NCBI GenBank assembly: GCA_016932245.1
Contig: JAFGDG010000049.1
Location: 1 to 47,760 of the forward strand
Source: Thermoplasmatota archaeon
GTDB taxonomy: Archaea > Thermoplasmatota > E2 > DHVEG-1
Length of the DNA: 47,760 nt
Direction: 5' to 3'
A program made the translations under genes and the position numbers. Of the stretch, positions 15,858-24,274 are shown one piece after another (position 1 is the first letter of the stretch; each line of letters starts with the position of its first letter). Below the pieces are notes generated by a model that saw only the letters and a program-made list of their open reading frames with translations, was not told the origin of the DNA and did no database searches.

Positions 15858-17429
15858 TTAGACTCCTCCTAGTACTGCACCAATGTATTGTGTATGATTC
15901 AGAATGGCTGTTGTTGCTGGTTCTACGATATTGGTGATAACAAACTCTGGAAAGAGCCCAAAGAACAAAATGATGCATACAATGATACCCATCGCAATGA
16001 GCATAGGTTTTGGCACTTCTTTTACATTCTTTAAACTCTCTTGTTCAGGACCTAAAAAGATTGCATGAAATACCTTGACAAAGACGGCAAGAATCATAAT
16101 ACTTGCGAGTATTGCAACGATGGCAATTATGGGATTTAACTGATACGTTGATTCATAAATCAGTAATTTTGACACAAAGCCATTCAAGGGCGGCATACCC
16201 GCAGCAGCAAGCAATCCAATCACGAAAAACACTGTCGTGTATTTCATCTTTCGCGCTAGGCCACCCAACTGGTCTACAGAGATCTTTTTTGTTGCATAGT
16301 AAATAGATCCAGCAACCAGGAACAGCAATCCAATAGTTAATGCATCATTCATTATGTGAAGGATACTTCCTTGTAAGGCTGTGGTGGTATATGGAGGCCA
16401 CACCACGGTTTGGGTTACCTCATTATAGAGTGCTGCGTTCAACCGAACGCCAATGCCAAGTACCATATAGCCAATCTCTGCAACAGCAACATAGGCAATC
16501 ATGCGCTTGAGATTACTCTGACGCAAAGCCATAATCACGCCAATAAGCATGGTTGCAAGTGCCAGGATTACCAAAAATGCACCAATCACATTAGAAGCAA
16601 ATGCAGTATCACTAAAGACACCACCATACACGGTAAATATTACCCGAAACGCACCATATAAACTGGCTTGTGTCGTCCCAATTAAAATGAGCGTAACCGG
16701 TGCAGGTGCACTGCCATAGGAATCAGGTAGCCACATGTGCATGGGGACAAGTCCTGCTTTCATCGCAAGTGCCGCAATTAAGATGACAAGGGCAATTTTG
16801 TCTAGGAACGTGTACTGTATTGAATTCGCTAGCACAGCCATATTTAGCGCGTTGTATTGCCCATAGAGCAAGGCAATTGCAAAGAGGATGAACAGTGCAC
16901 CAATGGCGCTGATAATAATATATTTAAAGGCAGCCTCCACCGATTCTCCTTTATGTGTCCAAAAGGCAATGAGTGCACACGATGCAATAGAGGTGATTTC
17001 TAAAAACACAAAGAAGTTGAACAAATCACCAGTCAGCATCATGCCCAACATACCTGCGGTCATGAGCAATGCCAAAGTGTAGAATTTATCCAGGCCCGAG
17101 TATTCCTTCATAAAGGAAAGAGAATAGAGCACACCAACGAAGGAAAGAATGGCGGCGATAAGTGCCATAAAAACACTCATGGCATCGACTTCAAAGAGAA
17201 TGCGAACAACAGGCAAACTTAAGTCAGTAGCACCAAACACGTAGGTACGAATGCCGTTGGTAAGAATATCTGAAGCAAGAAGACCGATAAGAATGCCATT
17301 AACACCTAACACTATAACGACAAATGCATTTCTCGCCTTTCCGCTAAGACGGCTGACCAGTGGAGTCAAGAATGCCCCAAGTAACGGAAGTGCAACAACT
17401 AAAGGAATGAAGTAATCAGGAACGTTCAT
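15858..17429 (-). CDS. mbhH: Proton-translocating antiporter-like subunit MnhD/MbhH
   Basis: This is an ND2/4/5-type antiporter subunit (523 aa, about 14 TM). Key charged membrane residues are present: the TM5-type Glu in FNFFVFLEITSIASC and the TM7-type Lys in AMKAGLVPMHMWLPDSYGSAPAPV, plus a later Lys in RQSNLKRMIAYVAVAEIGYM. Intact residues argue for a working ion channel rather than a relic. It overlaps mbhG by 4 nt (ATGA), and the whole cluster is translationally coupled. Confidence 0.93.
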   Translation of the reverse strand: MNVPDYFIPLVVALPLLGAFLTPLVSRLSGKARNAFVVIVLGVNGILIGLLASDILTNGIRTYVFGATDLSLPVVRILFEVDAMSVFMALIAAILSFVGVLYSLSFMKEYSGLDKFYTLALLMTAGMLGMMLTGDLFNFFVFLEITSIASCALIAFWTHKGESVEAAFKYIIISAIGALFILFAIALLYGQYNALNMAVLANSIQYTFLDKIALVILIAALAMKAGLVPMHMWLPDSYGSAPAPVTLILIGTTQASLYGAFRVIFTVYGGVFSDTAFASNVIGAFLVILALATMLIGVIMALRQSNLKRMIAYVAVAEIGYMVLGIGVRLNAALYNEVTQTVVWPPYTTTALQGSILHIMNDALTIGLLFLVAGSIYYATKKISVDQLGGLARKMKYTTVFFVIGLLAAAGMPPLNGFVSKLLIYESTYQLNPIIAIVAILASIMILAVFVKVFHAIFLGPEQESLKNVKEVPKPMLIAMGIIVCIILFFGLFPEFVITNIVEPATTAILNHTQYIGAVLGGV

Positions 17430-17770
17430 TCTTTCAGCCTCCGTATCTTCCGAACATCAAGTGTTCCGTAGTGTCGATAGATATGAATGACCAACGAGAG
17501 CATTAAGGCCAGTACGGCAACACCAATCACAATGCTGGTGAGCGTTAAGGCCTGTGGCACGGGTAATGACATGATGCCACCGGGAGAGCCGGTATAGATG
17601 GGTGCGATACTGTTCTCCCGGTACCCAAGAGTAATCAAGAACAGATTCACCCCACTCTCGATTAAGGTAACACCGATGACCATTTTGATCAAGTTTCTCT
17701 TGAACAATAGTGCATAAAGGCCAATAAGTACTAAGGCAACAACCGCAAGATAAGGAATGTTGTAGATCAT
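17426..17770 (-). CDS. mbhG: NuoK-like subunit MnhC/MbhG
   Basis: The product has 114 residues and three TM segments, of the MnhC/NuoK family. The signature LIESGVNLFLITLGYR with its membrane Glu is seen after ALLFKRNLIKMVIGV, and PVPQALTLTSIVIGVAV is the second conserved block. It overlaps both neighbours by 4 nt. Confidence 0.9.
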   Translation of the reverse strand: MIYNIPYLAVVALVLIGLYALLFKRNLIKMVIGVTLIESGVNLFLITLGYRENSIAPIYTGSPGGIMSLPVPQALTLTSIVIGVAVLALMLSLVIHIYRHYGTLDVRKIRRLKE

Positions 17771-18246
17771 AGTTTTTCCTCCTTAGTATGAATGGCATAG
17801 GCCATGACAAGCACAATTGCAAAAAGCCCTGCAATCACTTTTAAACCTACAGCAAAATTCATCAAGGGAAGTACACCGCCCGTGTTGAAATTGGCAAGGG
17901 TTGATCCTGTTTCGGGCACCATGCCAAAGAGGAAATTATTGTCAACTAAAAAATTCTTAAAAAATACCGTACCAAACCCCAGGCCAAGAAATGCAAGTAA
18001 AATAAATGAGATGGCACCAAGACTTTCAAACAAGGAAAGTTGTTTTTCTTTGATTTTTCCCATGGTCCAAATGGAGCCAAAAGCAACAAGTATCATGGCA
18101 AGTGCAGAAGCAACAATAGCACCTCCCTGGAATCCTCCCCCAGGAGTTAAATGTCCATGAGCAATAACATATAACCCATAGATCATGATGAACGGAAAGG
18201 CAGCACTGGCAATAGTTTTTACAATCTTTGACATGCCTTCGCTCAT
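17767..18246 (-). CDS. mbhF: MnhB/MbhF antiporter subunit
   Basis: The product has 159 residues and four TM segments. The family hallmark [15 protein letters not shown] is at about residues 29-43, followed by a second conserved patch [11 protein letters not shown] and the F-x-VGLKV-x-AGLF helix. It corresponds to the C-terminal part of large MrpA subunits or to stand-alone MnhB. It is in the standard position between MbhE and MbhG with 4-nt overlaps. Confidence 0.92.
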   Translation of the reverse strand: MSEGMSKIVKTIASAAFPFIMIYGLYVIAHGHLTPGGGFQGGAIVASALAMILVAFGSIWTMGKIKEKQLSLFESLGAISFILLAFLGLGFGTVFFKNFLVDNNFLFGMVPETGSTLANFNTGGVLPLMNFAVGLKVIAGLFAIVLVMAYAIHTKEEKL

Positions 18247-18518
18247 TTCTTTAACCTCCTAAAGACAAGAATAACCCCTGCAACAGCAGTAAACAGTATC
18301 GTCGCTTCGCCGAGCGTGTCGAACCCTCGATAGTCAAATACTACGGAGGTTACCGCGTTGTTTGCTCCTGTTTCTTCTTGTGCATTTGCAATGATAGATT
18401 CATCCATCTCTGGGCTTTCTGGTTCGCCAAAAGGATGCATCATCAAGGCGCTGAAGCATAAAAATAAAGCAACAATGGCAAAGAAAGTAACAGCAAGAAT
18501 CGTTCGTTTTGACATCAT
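18243..18518 (-). CDS. mbhE: MbhE-like subunit (MrpA C-terminal-type domain)
   Basis: The product has 91 residues with an N-terminal and a C-terminal TM segment. The diagnostic motif is [20 protein letters not shown] (residues about 62-81), found in MbhE and in the C-terminal region of MrpA. In Mrp this lies next to the antiporter interface. The 4-nt overlaps with mbhD and mbhF are conserved in the cluster. Confidence 0.88.
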   Translation of the reverse strand: MMSKRTILAVTFFAIVALFLCFSALMMHPFGEPESPEMDESIIANAQEETGANNAVTSVVFDYRGFDTLGEATILFTAVAGVILVFRRLKK

Positions 18519-18775
18519 GCTTCTTCCTCCATACGTTTCGTTCCCTTAATCGCAAGAATGAGAATTGCGGTGGTTAAGCACGCGCCTACTCCTGCTTCTG
18601 CAATGGCGACGTCAGGAGCTTGTAGGATAAAAAACTCTAACGACAGCAGCAGGCTCATAGCAGCAACAGCAATGGCGGCTGCGAGCAAGTCTTTTAAGAT
18701 AACGGCAAACACTGATGCAATAATAATTAAAATAGGTAACAGAATATGAATAGCAGCAATGAATCCATCCATCAT
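18515..18775 (-). CDS. mbhD: MbhD-like subunit (NuoJ-like, DUF4040)
   Basis: The product has 86 residues and three TM segments. The family pattern is [22 protein letters not shown], with the acidic residues of the A-P-D-V-A-x-x-E-A motif, resembling the NuoJ-like segment of MrpA. It is coupled by 4-nt overlaps to mbhC and mbhE. Confidence 0.88.
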   Translation of the reverse strand: MMDGFIAAIHILLPILIIIASVFAVILKDLLAAAIAVAAMSLLLSLEFFILQAPDVAIAEAGVGACLTTAILILAIKGTKRMEEEA

Positions 18776-19203
18776 TTTTTCTTCACCTCTTTCTTTGTTG
18801 CAGATGATTTTTTTGCAGTAGATGGTTTCCGCCGTGCACTTGGTTTTGGCTGTTCTTTTTTCGGTTCTAATTCATCAATCACTGCACCTGCAGGTTTGAT
18901 ACCACTCCGATGAGCTGCACGAGCAAGCGCATGAGCACCAGTAGGATTGGTTACCAGAATGGCAATGAGAGCAACAGCACTATGAATGGCCAATACCGAA
19001 CCATTTACATTCCCCTGGTACCACATTTTCAGTCCAAGGAGAATCACAGAGCCACAGATGAAAATGGAGCCGAATGTTGTACATTTTGTTCCTGCATGAA
19101 GTCTCGTATAAACATCAGGGAATCGTAGAAGACCAACGCCTGCAAGCACATTGAAAAAGACACCAATGGCAAGAAACAGATAGACAACCCACTCAAAAAT
19201 CAT
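18772..19203 (-). CDS. mbhC: MnhG/MbhC subunit with Lys-rich C-terminal tail
   Basis: The core of about 100 residues is MnhG-like: GVGLLRFPDVYTRLHAGTKCTTFGS and TNPTGAHALARAAHRSG are conserved family blocks, with three TM segments. The last 35 residues form a low-complexity basic tail rich in Lys, Pro, Ser and Ala (KPSARRKPSTAKKSSATKK), which makes the protein 143 aa, longer than most MnhG (about 110-120). Topology would put the tail in the cytoplasm. It overlaps mbhB by 1 nt (TAATG). Confidence 0.9.
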   Translation of the reverse strand: MIFEWVVYLFLAIGVFFNVLAGVGLLRFPDVYTRLHAGTKCTTFGSIFICGSVILLGLKMWYQGNVNGSVLAIHSAVALIAILVTNPTGAHALARAAHRSGIKPAGAVIDELEPKKEQPKPSARRKPSTAKKSSATKKEVKKK

Positions 19204-19472
19204 TAGAACTTTCCCCCCTCAAGATATTTTGCAATAAACAATGTTGAAATGTATGAAAGCAGCGCGTAGACGATAGCGACGTCGATATAAATCACTTCAT
19301 TGAACGCGGCGCCAAAGATGACCATACTGACAATGACAATGGTATTTATGGTATCCAACCCTACTGCCCTATCTGGGGCCGTTGGTCCTTTGATCACTCG
19401 TATAATGGCCATAATAACACATAACAAGAGCGCAAAGAGCACCACTAAACATTCAGTAGCCATGGCAATCAT
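19203..19472 (-). CDS. mbhB: MnhF/MbhB subunit
   Basis: The product has 89 residues and three TM segments of the MrpF family. The conserved block is VIKGPTAPDRAVGLDTINT, followed by a membrane Asp in IYIDVAIVYALLSYIST. It is normal length and overlaps mbhA by 4 nt. Confidence 0.92.
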   Translation of the reverse strand: MIAMATECLVVLFALLLCVIMAIIRVIKGPTAPDRAVGLDTINTIVIVSMVIFGAAFNEVIYIDVAIVYALLSYISTLFIAKYLEGGKF

Positions 19473-20002
19473 TCTGCAATCCTCCTAATCCATTTGGGAA
19501 AACTTCCACAGATGTAGTTGCAATCCACTGGATTTTTGGTAAGTGCTTCTTTTTTCACATTGATCCAATGAATGTACAAATCATTATTTTTCTCATCAAC
19601 ATCAACCGTTAATGTACCTGGTGTTAGGGTAATAGAATTGGCAAGCATAGTTGTACCAAGATCAGTTTTCAACTCTGGCGATATCTTGACAATGCCTGGG
19701 TTGATTTTTCCGGTGATAACTCGATAGGCAACGTCGATATTGGATTTGGCCATGCCGTAAAAAAACGGACCGATGACATAGCCGACAAACAACCCCCATC
19801 TGACCGGGTTGAGCATACGTAAGCTTTTTTTTATAAAGATGGTCCGCGTGATAAATCCTACGATGGCTGAGAGAATAAACCCAAACAGAAATTCTTCGAT
19901 ACTCCATAACCCAAGAATGTTGGATGCATCGGTTGCACTTCCTGTGGTTAGCAGGAGATAGGTGATAAAACAGACAACCGTCGTTACAATAAATGCTATC
20001 AT
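19469..20002 (-). CDS. mbhA: MnhE/MbhA subunit, first gene of the Mbh-like operon
   Basis: The product has 177 residues with two or three N-terminal TM segments and a C-terminal cytoplasmic domain. MrpE signatures are MLANSITLTPGTLTVDVDE and the IHWINVKKE segment. A strong ribosome site GGGAGG stands 5 nt before the ATG. The promoter lies in the divergent gap shared with thyX, where CTTTTTAAAAGC reads as a TATA box on both strands. Confidence 0.92.
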   Translation of the reverse strand: MIAFIVTTVVCFITYLLLTTGSATDASNILGLWSIEEFLFGFILSAIVGFITRTIFIKKSLRMLNPVRWGLFVGYVIGPFFYGMAKSNIDVAYRVITGKINPGIVKISPELKTDLGTTMLANSITLTPGTLTVDVDEKNNDLYIHWINVKKEALTKNPVDCNYICGSFPKWIRRIAE

Positions 20003-20046
20003 GTTTTCCTCCCTTTTTTCCAGTATATGGTATCACGGTAATTCTG

Positions 20047-20062
20047 TTGCTTTTTAAAAGCT
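20047..20062. promoter_or_regulatory. Near-palindromic TATA element between the Mbh-like operon and thyX
   Basis: GCTTTTTAAAAGC is nearly symmetric and can serve as a TATA box in both directions. It is about 50 nt before the mbhA ATG on the minus strand. On the plus strand it is about 30 nt before the ATG of a 25-codon leader ORF at 20087. A second TATA-like TTTTAAAC lies near 20070. Confidence 0.5.
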
Positions 20063-20086
20063 TATTGTTTTAAACACAGCTGGAGT

Positions 20087-20164
20087 ATGATGGAAGTAAA
20101 TAAAGGAAAGACCACCTCAAAAGTAATAAAAGCAGATGATATACTGGCTGCGGGGAGTTCTTGA
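20087..20164 (+). CDS. Possible 25-codon leader ORF overlapping the thyX start
   Basis: The ORF starts ATG-ATG (MMEVNKGK) and ends ILAAGSS with TGA at 20162-20164, whose last base is the first base of the thyX ATG. It is in a different frame from thyX. TATA-like sequences 17-35 nt upstream would place a transcript start close to its ATG, so it would be read first and could couple translation to thyX. It is short, with no homolog known to me, so it could also be chance. Confidence 0.35.
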   Translation: MMEVNKGKTTSKVIKADDILAAGSS

Positions 20165-20826
20165 TGAACGTCAAACTCATCGGTGTCACACCAAATCCAG
20201 AATTGCTACCTGCCATGGCGGCAAAGCTTACCCATAGCAAAACCAAACCAGAAGATCTTGATAAAAGTTCAGAAAAAGAACTAAAGGCAACGCTTGAGCA
20301 GGTGATGAAACTAGGACATACCAGCGTAGTTGAGCATACCAGTTTTACCTTTGCTATCAGTGATGTTAGTCGATCACTTACCCACCAATTGGTCCGTCAT
20401 CGTATTGCGAGTTATTCCCAACAAAGTCAGCGATATGTGAATTTAAATGACCCGTGCTATATTATCCCCCCCAAGATAGAAAAAAATAAAACCATGAAGC
20501 AAGCATATGAAGAAACCATGCACACCATCTGGGAACAATATAACAAACTACTATCCATGGATATCCCTGCAGAGGATGCACGGTATGTACTTCCCAACGC
20601 TACGTGTACCAATATTATTGTCACGATGAATGCCCGGTCGTTGTTGAATTTTTTTGATTTACGTTGTTGTTTACATGCTCAGTGGGAAATTCGATCACTT
20701 GCTAACCGCATGTTACAGGAGGTCAAAGTAGTTGCACCTACCATTTTTAAACATGCGGGCCCCTCTTGTAAACGAAAAGGAATTTGTCCTGAGAATAAGA
20801 AAGACTGTCCGCTATATCCTAAGTGA
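20164..20826 (+). CDS. thyX: FAD-dependent thymidylate synthase
   Basis: The enzyme makes dTMP from dUMP with methylene-THF, FAD and NAD(P)H. The ThyX motif RHRX7S reads RHRIASYSQQS at about residues 78-88, followed by QRYV. The C-terminal RSLLNFFDLRCC and HAQWEIR segments are typical. The ATG at 20164 is chosen over the TTG at 20161 because of GGGGAG at 20152-20157. Length is 220 aa. The C-terminus has a Cys cluster (CKRKGICPENKKDC). It is followed 5 nt later by arfC, and its product depends on the folate genes at 6-9 kb. Confidence 0.95.
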   Translation: MNVKLIGVTPNPELLPAMAAKLTHSKTKPEDLDKSSEKELKATLEQVMKLGHTSVVEHTSFTFAISDVSRSLTHQLVRHRIASYSQQSQRYVNLNDPCYIIPPKIEKNKTMKQAYEETMHTIWEQYNKLLSMDIPAEDARYVLPNATCTNIIVTMNARSLLNFFDLRCCLHAQWEIRSLANRMLQEVKVVAPTIFKHAGPSCKRKGICPENKKDCPLYPK

Positions 20827-20831
20827 TACGT

Positions 20832-21473
20832 ATGAGACGGCCACATGTTACCATCAATTGTGCCATGTCTGTTGATGGAAAAATCGCATCGCCTTCTGGA
20901 AAACAACTGCGTATTTCGTGCGAAGAAGACATCCAACGCATGTATGAATTAAGAAATGCATCAGATGCAGTGTTGGTCGGCATCAATACCATTCTTTCCG
21001 ATAATCCTAAATTAACTGTGAAGAAAGCCTATGTAAAACAACCACAGCATCCGCTACGCATCGTGTTAGACACGCATTGTAAAACACCGACTGATGCGTT
21101 GGTAGTCACTGACAACGCAAAAACTTTAATTGTGGTGGGAAGCGCGTGTACCAAACACTATGGCAGTAATGTTGAAGTGGCAGTCTGCAAGCAAACGGCG
21201 AACGGTCTTATCGATTTGGAATCATTCTTGAACATGCTTTCACAACGAGGCATCAAGAAATTGATGGTTGAAGGAGGTAGCACGGTCATTTGGCAATTTT
21301 TACAGAAACATCTTGTCGATGATATGTATGTGTACGTTGCTCCTATGGTCATCGGTGGAACCAATACGCCGACACTTGCACAAGGCGATGCTAGAGCCCC
21401 CATAGAACTTAGTCTCGTAAATGCAAATAAACTTGGTCCTGGTCTACTTCTTCATTATCGATTGATACCATGA
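20832..21473 (+). CDS. arfC: 2,5-diamino-6-ribosylamino-pyrimidinone 5'-phosphate reductase (RibD C-terminal type)
   Basis: This is the NAD(P)H-dependent reductase of archaeal riboflavin synthesis, a stand-alone version of the RibD reductase domain. The start MRRPHVTINCAMSVDGKIA (ATG 20832) is typical; a GTG at 20823 overlapping thyX is less likely. Other family features are LRNASDAVLVGINTILSDNP, LRIVLDTH, the Rossmann-like KKLMVEGGSTV and the APMVIGG segment. Length is 213 aa. It overlaps the next gene by 4 nt (ATGA). Flavin supply next to FAD-dependent ThyX is a reasonable pairing. Confidence 0.92.
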   Translation: MRRPHVTINCAMSVDGKIASPSGKQLRISCEEDIQRMYELRNASDAVLVGINTILSDNPKLTVKKAYVKQPQHPLRIVLDTHCKTPTDALVVTDNAKTLIVVGSACTKHYGSNVEVAVCKQTANGLIDLESFLNMLSQRGIKKLMVEGGSTVIWQFLQKHLVDDMYVYVAPMVIGGTNTPTLAQGDARAPIELSLVNANKLGPGLLLHYRLIP

Positions 21474-21934
21474 AACTCCTGTGTGACCACATGCTCGGTA
21501 CTCTTGCAACCTGGCTCCGGTTATGTGGATTTGATACGGCGTATGCTTCGGCAAACATCGATGATGCAGGGCTCCTTGATCTTGCTCAAAAAGAAAATCG
21601 TGTTCTCATTACTAGAGATAAACAACTCTTACATCGTGCGCAAACACGAAAACTCACTGTTGTCGGGCTTACTTCAACAGATCTCGATGAGCAACTGCAG
21701 CAGGTTCTATGGCACATACCACTTGATCCTGCCCGCATCTTAACTCGTTGTTCTGTGTGTAATACACCTCTTGAATCTATAGAAAAAAACAGGGTCAAAG
21801 AACATATCCCTCAGAAGGTGCTTGCACATCAAGAAACTTTTTGGCATTGCCCTCATTGCAACAAGATATATTGGGAAGGAAGTCATGTTGATAAAATTCG
21901 CAAAAAAATAGATATCCTCAAGAAACCCCGTTAA
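21470..21934 (+). CDS. Mut7-C RNase domain protein (PIN-like plus zinc ribbon)
   Basis: This is a DUF82/Mut7-C family protein of 154 aa. The N-terminal half is PIN-like, with acidic residues in LLCDHMLGTLATWLRLCGFDT, IDDAGLLDLA and LITRDKQLL. The C-terminal half holds a zinc ribbon with CSVC and CPHC pairs. The family is thought to act on RNA, but the substrate is not established. Its start overlaps arfC by 4 nt. It ends 4 nt before the convergent DUF424 gene. Confidence 0.88.
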   Translation: MKLLCDHMLGTLATWLRLCGFDTAYASANIDDAGLLDLAQKENRVLITRDKQLLHRAQTRKLTVVGLTSTDLDEQLQQVLWHIPLDPARILTRCSVCNTPLESIEKNRVKEHIPQKVLAHQETFWHCPHCNKIYWEGSHVDKIRKKIDILKKPR

Positions 21935-21938
21935 TGTG

Positions 21939-22238
21939 TTATGTCAACATGCGAACCATCTGCGCGTGAGGCACTCCTTTAACCTTAAGAACACACTCAG
22001 CATCAACAAGACCAAGTTCGATAGCACAACGAACTGTTTTTTTACCCACGAGATTAGCAATAGTCACATCGGCCAATATTTTTTTCAATGCATTAACCCC
22101 TACCCTTTTTCCGTCATAGAATTCTTTAGTGACTTTAATTTCAAACTTCCCCTCAGAAAAGGTTTTTCCAATCAATTCTTCGTCACATGCACCTAGAAGA
22201 AGGTCATTTCCTTGTTTGTAGAGTTTGATACTGATCAC
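21939..22238 (-). CDS. DUF424 family protein
   Basis: This is a conserved archaeal protein of 99 aa, consistent with DUF424 in length and in the segments LLGACDEELIGKTF, EGKFEIKVTKEFYDG and ANLVGKKTV. The C-terminal half is a small beta domain (VLKVKGVPHAQMV). Its function is not known to me; family members are often found near translation or RNA-handling genes. It stands alone on the minus strand between two plus-strand units. Confidence 0.85.
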   Translation of the reverse strand: MISIKLYKQGNDLLLGACDEELIGKTFSEGKFEIKVTKEFYDGKRVGVNALKKILADVTIANLVGKKTVRCAIELGLVDAECVLKVKGVPHAQMVRMLT

Positions 22239-22385
22239 GTAGGTCCCTTTCTATCTAATTCTATGTTAGTTTTTTCTCTTTTATATTTCTTTCGAAAAAG
22301 ATGGTCAAATGTGGCGATTTTTTATTTCCTTAGTTAAATTTGATATCACTTGCAAATAAACAACTGATTTTTGATATTTTTATGC

Positions 22386-22494
22386 AAAAATATATATAAT
22401 GCCAAAATAACGCGCATTTTGCACGTGAAACATTCTCGACCATAATGCTAAAAACCTACGATGATATATACGTGTTCTGCGACATATAAACACA
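22386..22494 (+). promoter_or_regulatory. AT-rich promoter region upstream of polB/DP1 with three TATA-like boxes
   Basis: The 278-bp gap between DUF424 and DP1 holds AAATATATATAATG (22388-22401), GATATATACG (22462-22471) and ACATATAAAC (22482-22491). The last is about 30 nt before the ATG at 22517 and is the likeliest core promoter. Nothing else recognisable is in the gap. The run of AT-rich elements ahead of replication genes is noted, but no origin repeats or cdc6 gene are seen. Confidence 0.45.
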
Positions 22495-22516
22495 GTATTT
22501 TTTGTGGGATAGAGGA

Positions 22517-24193
22517 ATGAAAACAATACTCAAGTTGTTCTCTGGCCATGGAACGTTCGTTCAACCAGATGCATTAACTTATATCTTATCAAAAGAACAT
22601 CCACAAACGTTTACCCAATTCATTCTTGATAATTTGAAAGAATATCCTTTCATTCTTACCCTTGAGCAGATTAAAACACTTGAACAAGCTGATGAACCCG
22701 AGAAACTGCCTCTATCGCCAAATCCTGTACTAGTGAATAAAGAGCTACAAACAAAAATACTGTCAACGATGTATGGCAGTCAGACCATTCACATCCCTCC
22801 TGCTGATGATGCCGACTTAGAGTACGATGATCCTGATAAAGACGATCAGATTGTCCTACCCTCAGAAAAACAAGAAAAATCAACAGCGTTTTCAGATATC
22901 GACGTCAAAAAAGTCAAAGGATGGAAGCCAAAGGCACGAGACTACGAATCTGAAGTACATGTTACTAAAGATATTACTGGTAATAGCACGTGCGAGGGGA
23001 CAACAAGTGATTTCACCAAGCTTTTCGTTAATCGATATCAGTCATTACGCAAAATACTACAAACACAACGTCGAGAGCTCGTTAATGTCATGCCTATCGA
23101 TCGTATCAAACGAAATGGCGTGAAAGAGGTTCAGATTATTGGTATTGTTAAAGCGGTCAAAACCACCGTCAATGGTCACCGATTAATCGAACTTGAGGAT
23201 GAAACAGGTGTGCAACCAGCAATTGCACTGAAAAACAACCGGGAGGCGATGGCTCTAGCGAATGAGGCATTATTGGATGAAATTATTGGTATTCGCGGGC
23301 AATTGAGCAAAAACGGAGATTTGCTCATTGTTCACAGCATCGTCTTTCCAGATGTTAGTATTCAAAATCAACGACACAAAGCAGATGTTCCTGTGTATGC
23401 TGCATTTCTTTCGGATATTCATATTGGCAGCAATAAATTCATGAAAGATGAATGGCGTTCTTTTCTTCGATGGATAACTGGTGGTATTGGTAATTCAAGA
23501 CAAAAAGATGTTGCCAGTAAAATCAAATATTTGGTATTGCCTGGAGACCTGGTCGACGGTATAGGTGTCTATCCTGGTCAGGAACAAGAACTGGATGTTG
23601 CTAATCTGTATGAACAATATGAGACGTTAGCAAAACAGCTCGAATTTATCCCCGGTCACATCACTATGATTATGCAACCCGGAAACCATGATGCGGTGAG
23701 ACCTGCAGAACCCCAACCAACATTTGAAAAAGAAGTGCAGCAACTCTTTTCTGGTAAAGAATTTATTTTTGTTGGAAATCCGTGTTATTTTTCTTTGCAC
23801 GGAGTCGAGATTCTTTCGTATCATGGTGTAAGTCTACTTGATTATGCTACCAGTATTCAACACCTCAATTACAATCAACCAACAGAGGTGATGAAAGTGA
23901 TGTTAAAAAAACGTCATCTCGCCCCCGTCTATGGCGGATACACACCACTAGCACCTGAGCATTTGGATCATATGGTAATTGACAAAGTGCCTGATATCTT
24001 TGTGACGGGCCATGTTCATACCGCCAATATTGATAAGTATCGCGGTGTCACGCTTATTAATGCATCTGCCTGGCAAGCACAAACCTCATATCAAAAAATG
24101 TTGAATTTTGTTCCAGATTCAGCAAAGTTGCCCATTGTTGATTTGAAATCAGGCAACGTCACAATGATGGATTTTAGTAAAGCCTTTTCGTAA
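22517..24193 (+). CDS. polB: DNA polymerase D small subunit DP1
   Basis: This is the proofreading subunit of archaeal PolD. The ATG at 22517 (MKTILKLFSGHG) is used instead of the TTG at 22502, with GAGG just upstream, giving 558 aa. Residues about 185-300 form an OB fold (VQIIGIVKAVKTT). The C-terminal Mre11-like phosphodiesterase domain carries LSDIHIGS, VLPGDLVDGIG, MQPGNHDAVR, SYHG and VTGHVHTAN, the full metal-binding set for 3'-5' exonuclease activity. The N-terminal 140 residues are a flexible acidic region. It lies 81 nt upstream of DP2. Confidence 0.95.
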   Translation: MKTILKLFSGHGTFVQPDALTYILSKEHPQTFTQFILDNLKEYPFILTLEQIKTLEQADEPEKLPLSPNPVLVNKELQTKILSTMYGSQTIHIPPADDADLEYDDPDKDDQIVLPSEKQEKSTAFSDIDVKKVKGWKPKARDYESEVHVTKDITGNSTCEGTTSDFTKLFVNRYQSLRKILQTQRRELVNVMPIDRIKRNGVKEVQIIGIVKAVKTTVNGHRLIELEDETGVQPAIALKNNREAMALANEALLDEIIGIRGQLSKNGDLLIVHSIVFPDVSIQNQRHKADVPVYAAFLSDIHIGSNKFMKDEWRSFLRWITGGIGNSRQKDVASKIKYLVLPGDLVDGIGVYPGQEQELDVANLYEQYETLAKQLEFIPGHITMIMQPGNHDAVRPAEPQPTFEKEVQQLFSGKEFIFVGNPCYFSLHGVEILSYHGVSLLDYATSIQHLNYNQPTEVMKVMLKKRHLAPVYGGYTPLAPEHLDHMVIDKVPDIFVTGHVHTANIDKYRGVTLINASAWQAQTSYQKMLNFVPDSAKLPIVDLKSGNVTMMDFSKAFS

Positions 24194-24274
24194 TTATGGG
24201 AACAAGCATTATCCAAAGATTTAAACCCCTTCTTTGCATTTGTTAATTAATACATTTTTTACGAGTCCGATATT

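Noticed and set aside
22239-22516. Replication origin upstream of DP1
   Set aside because: The gap is AT-rich with TATA-like boxes, but no ORB-like repeats or cdc6/orc1 gene are visible.
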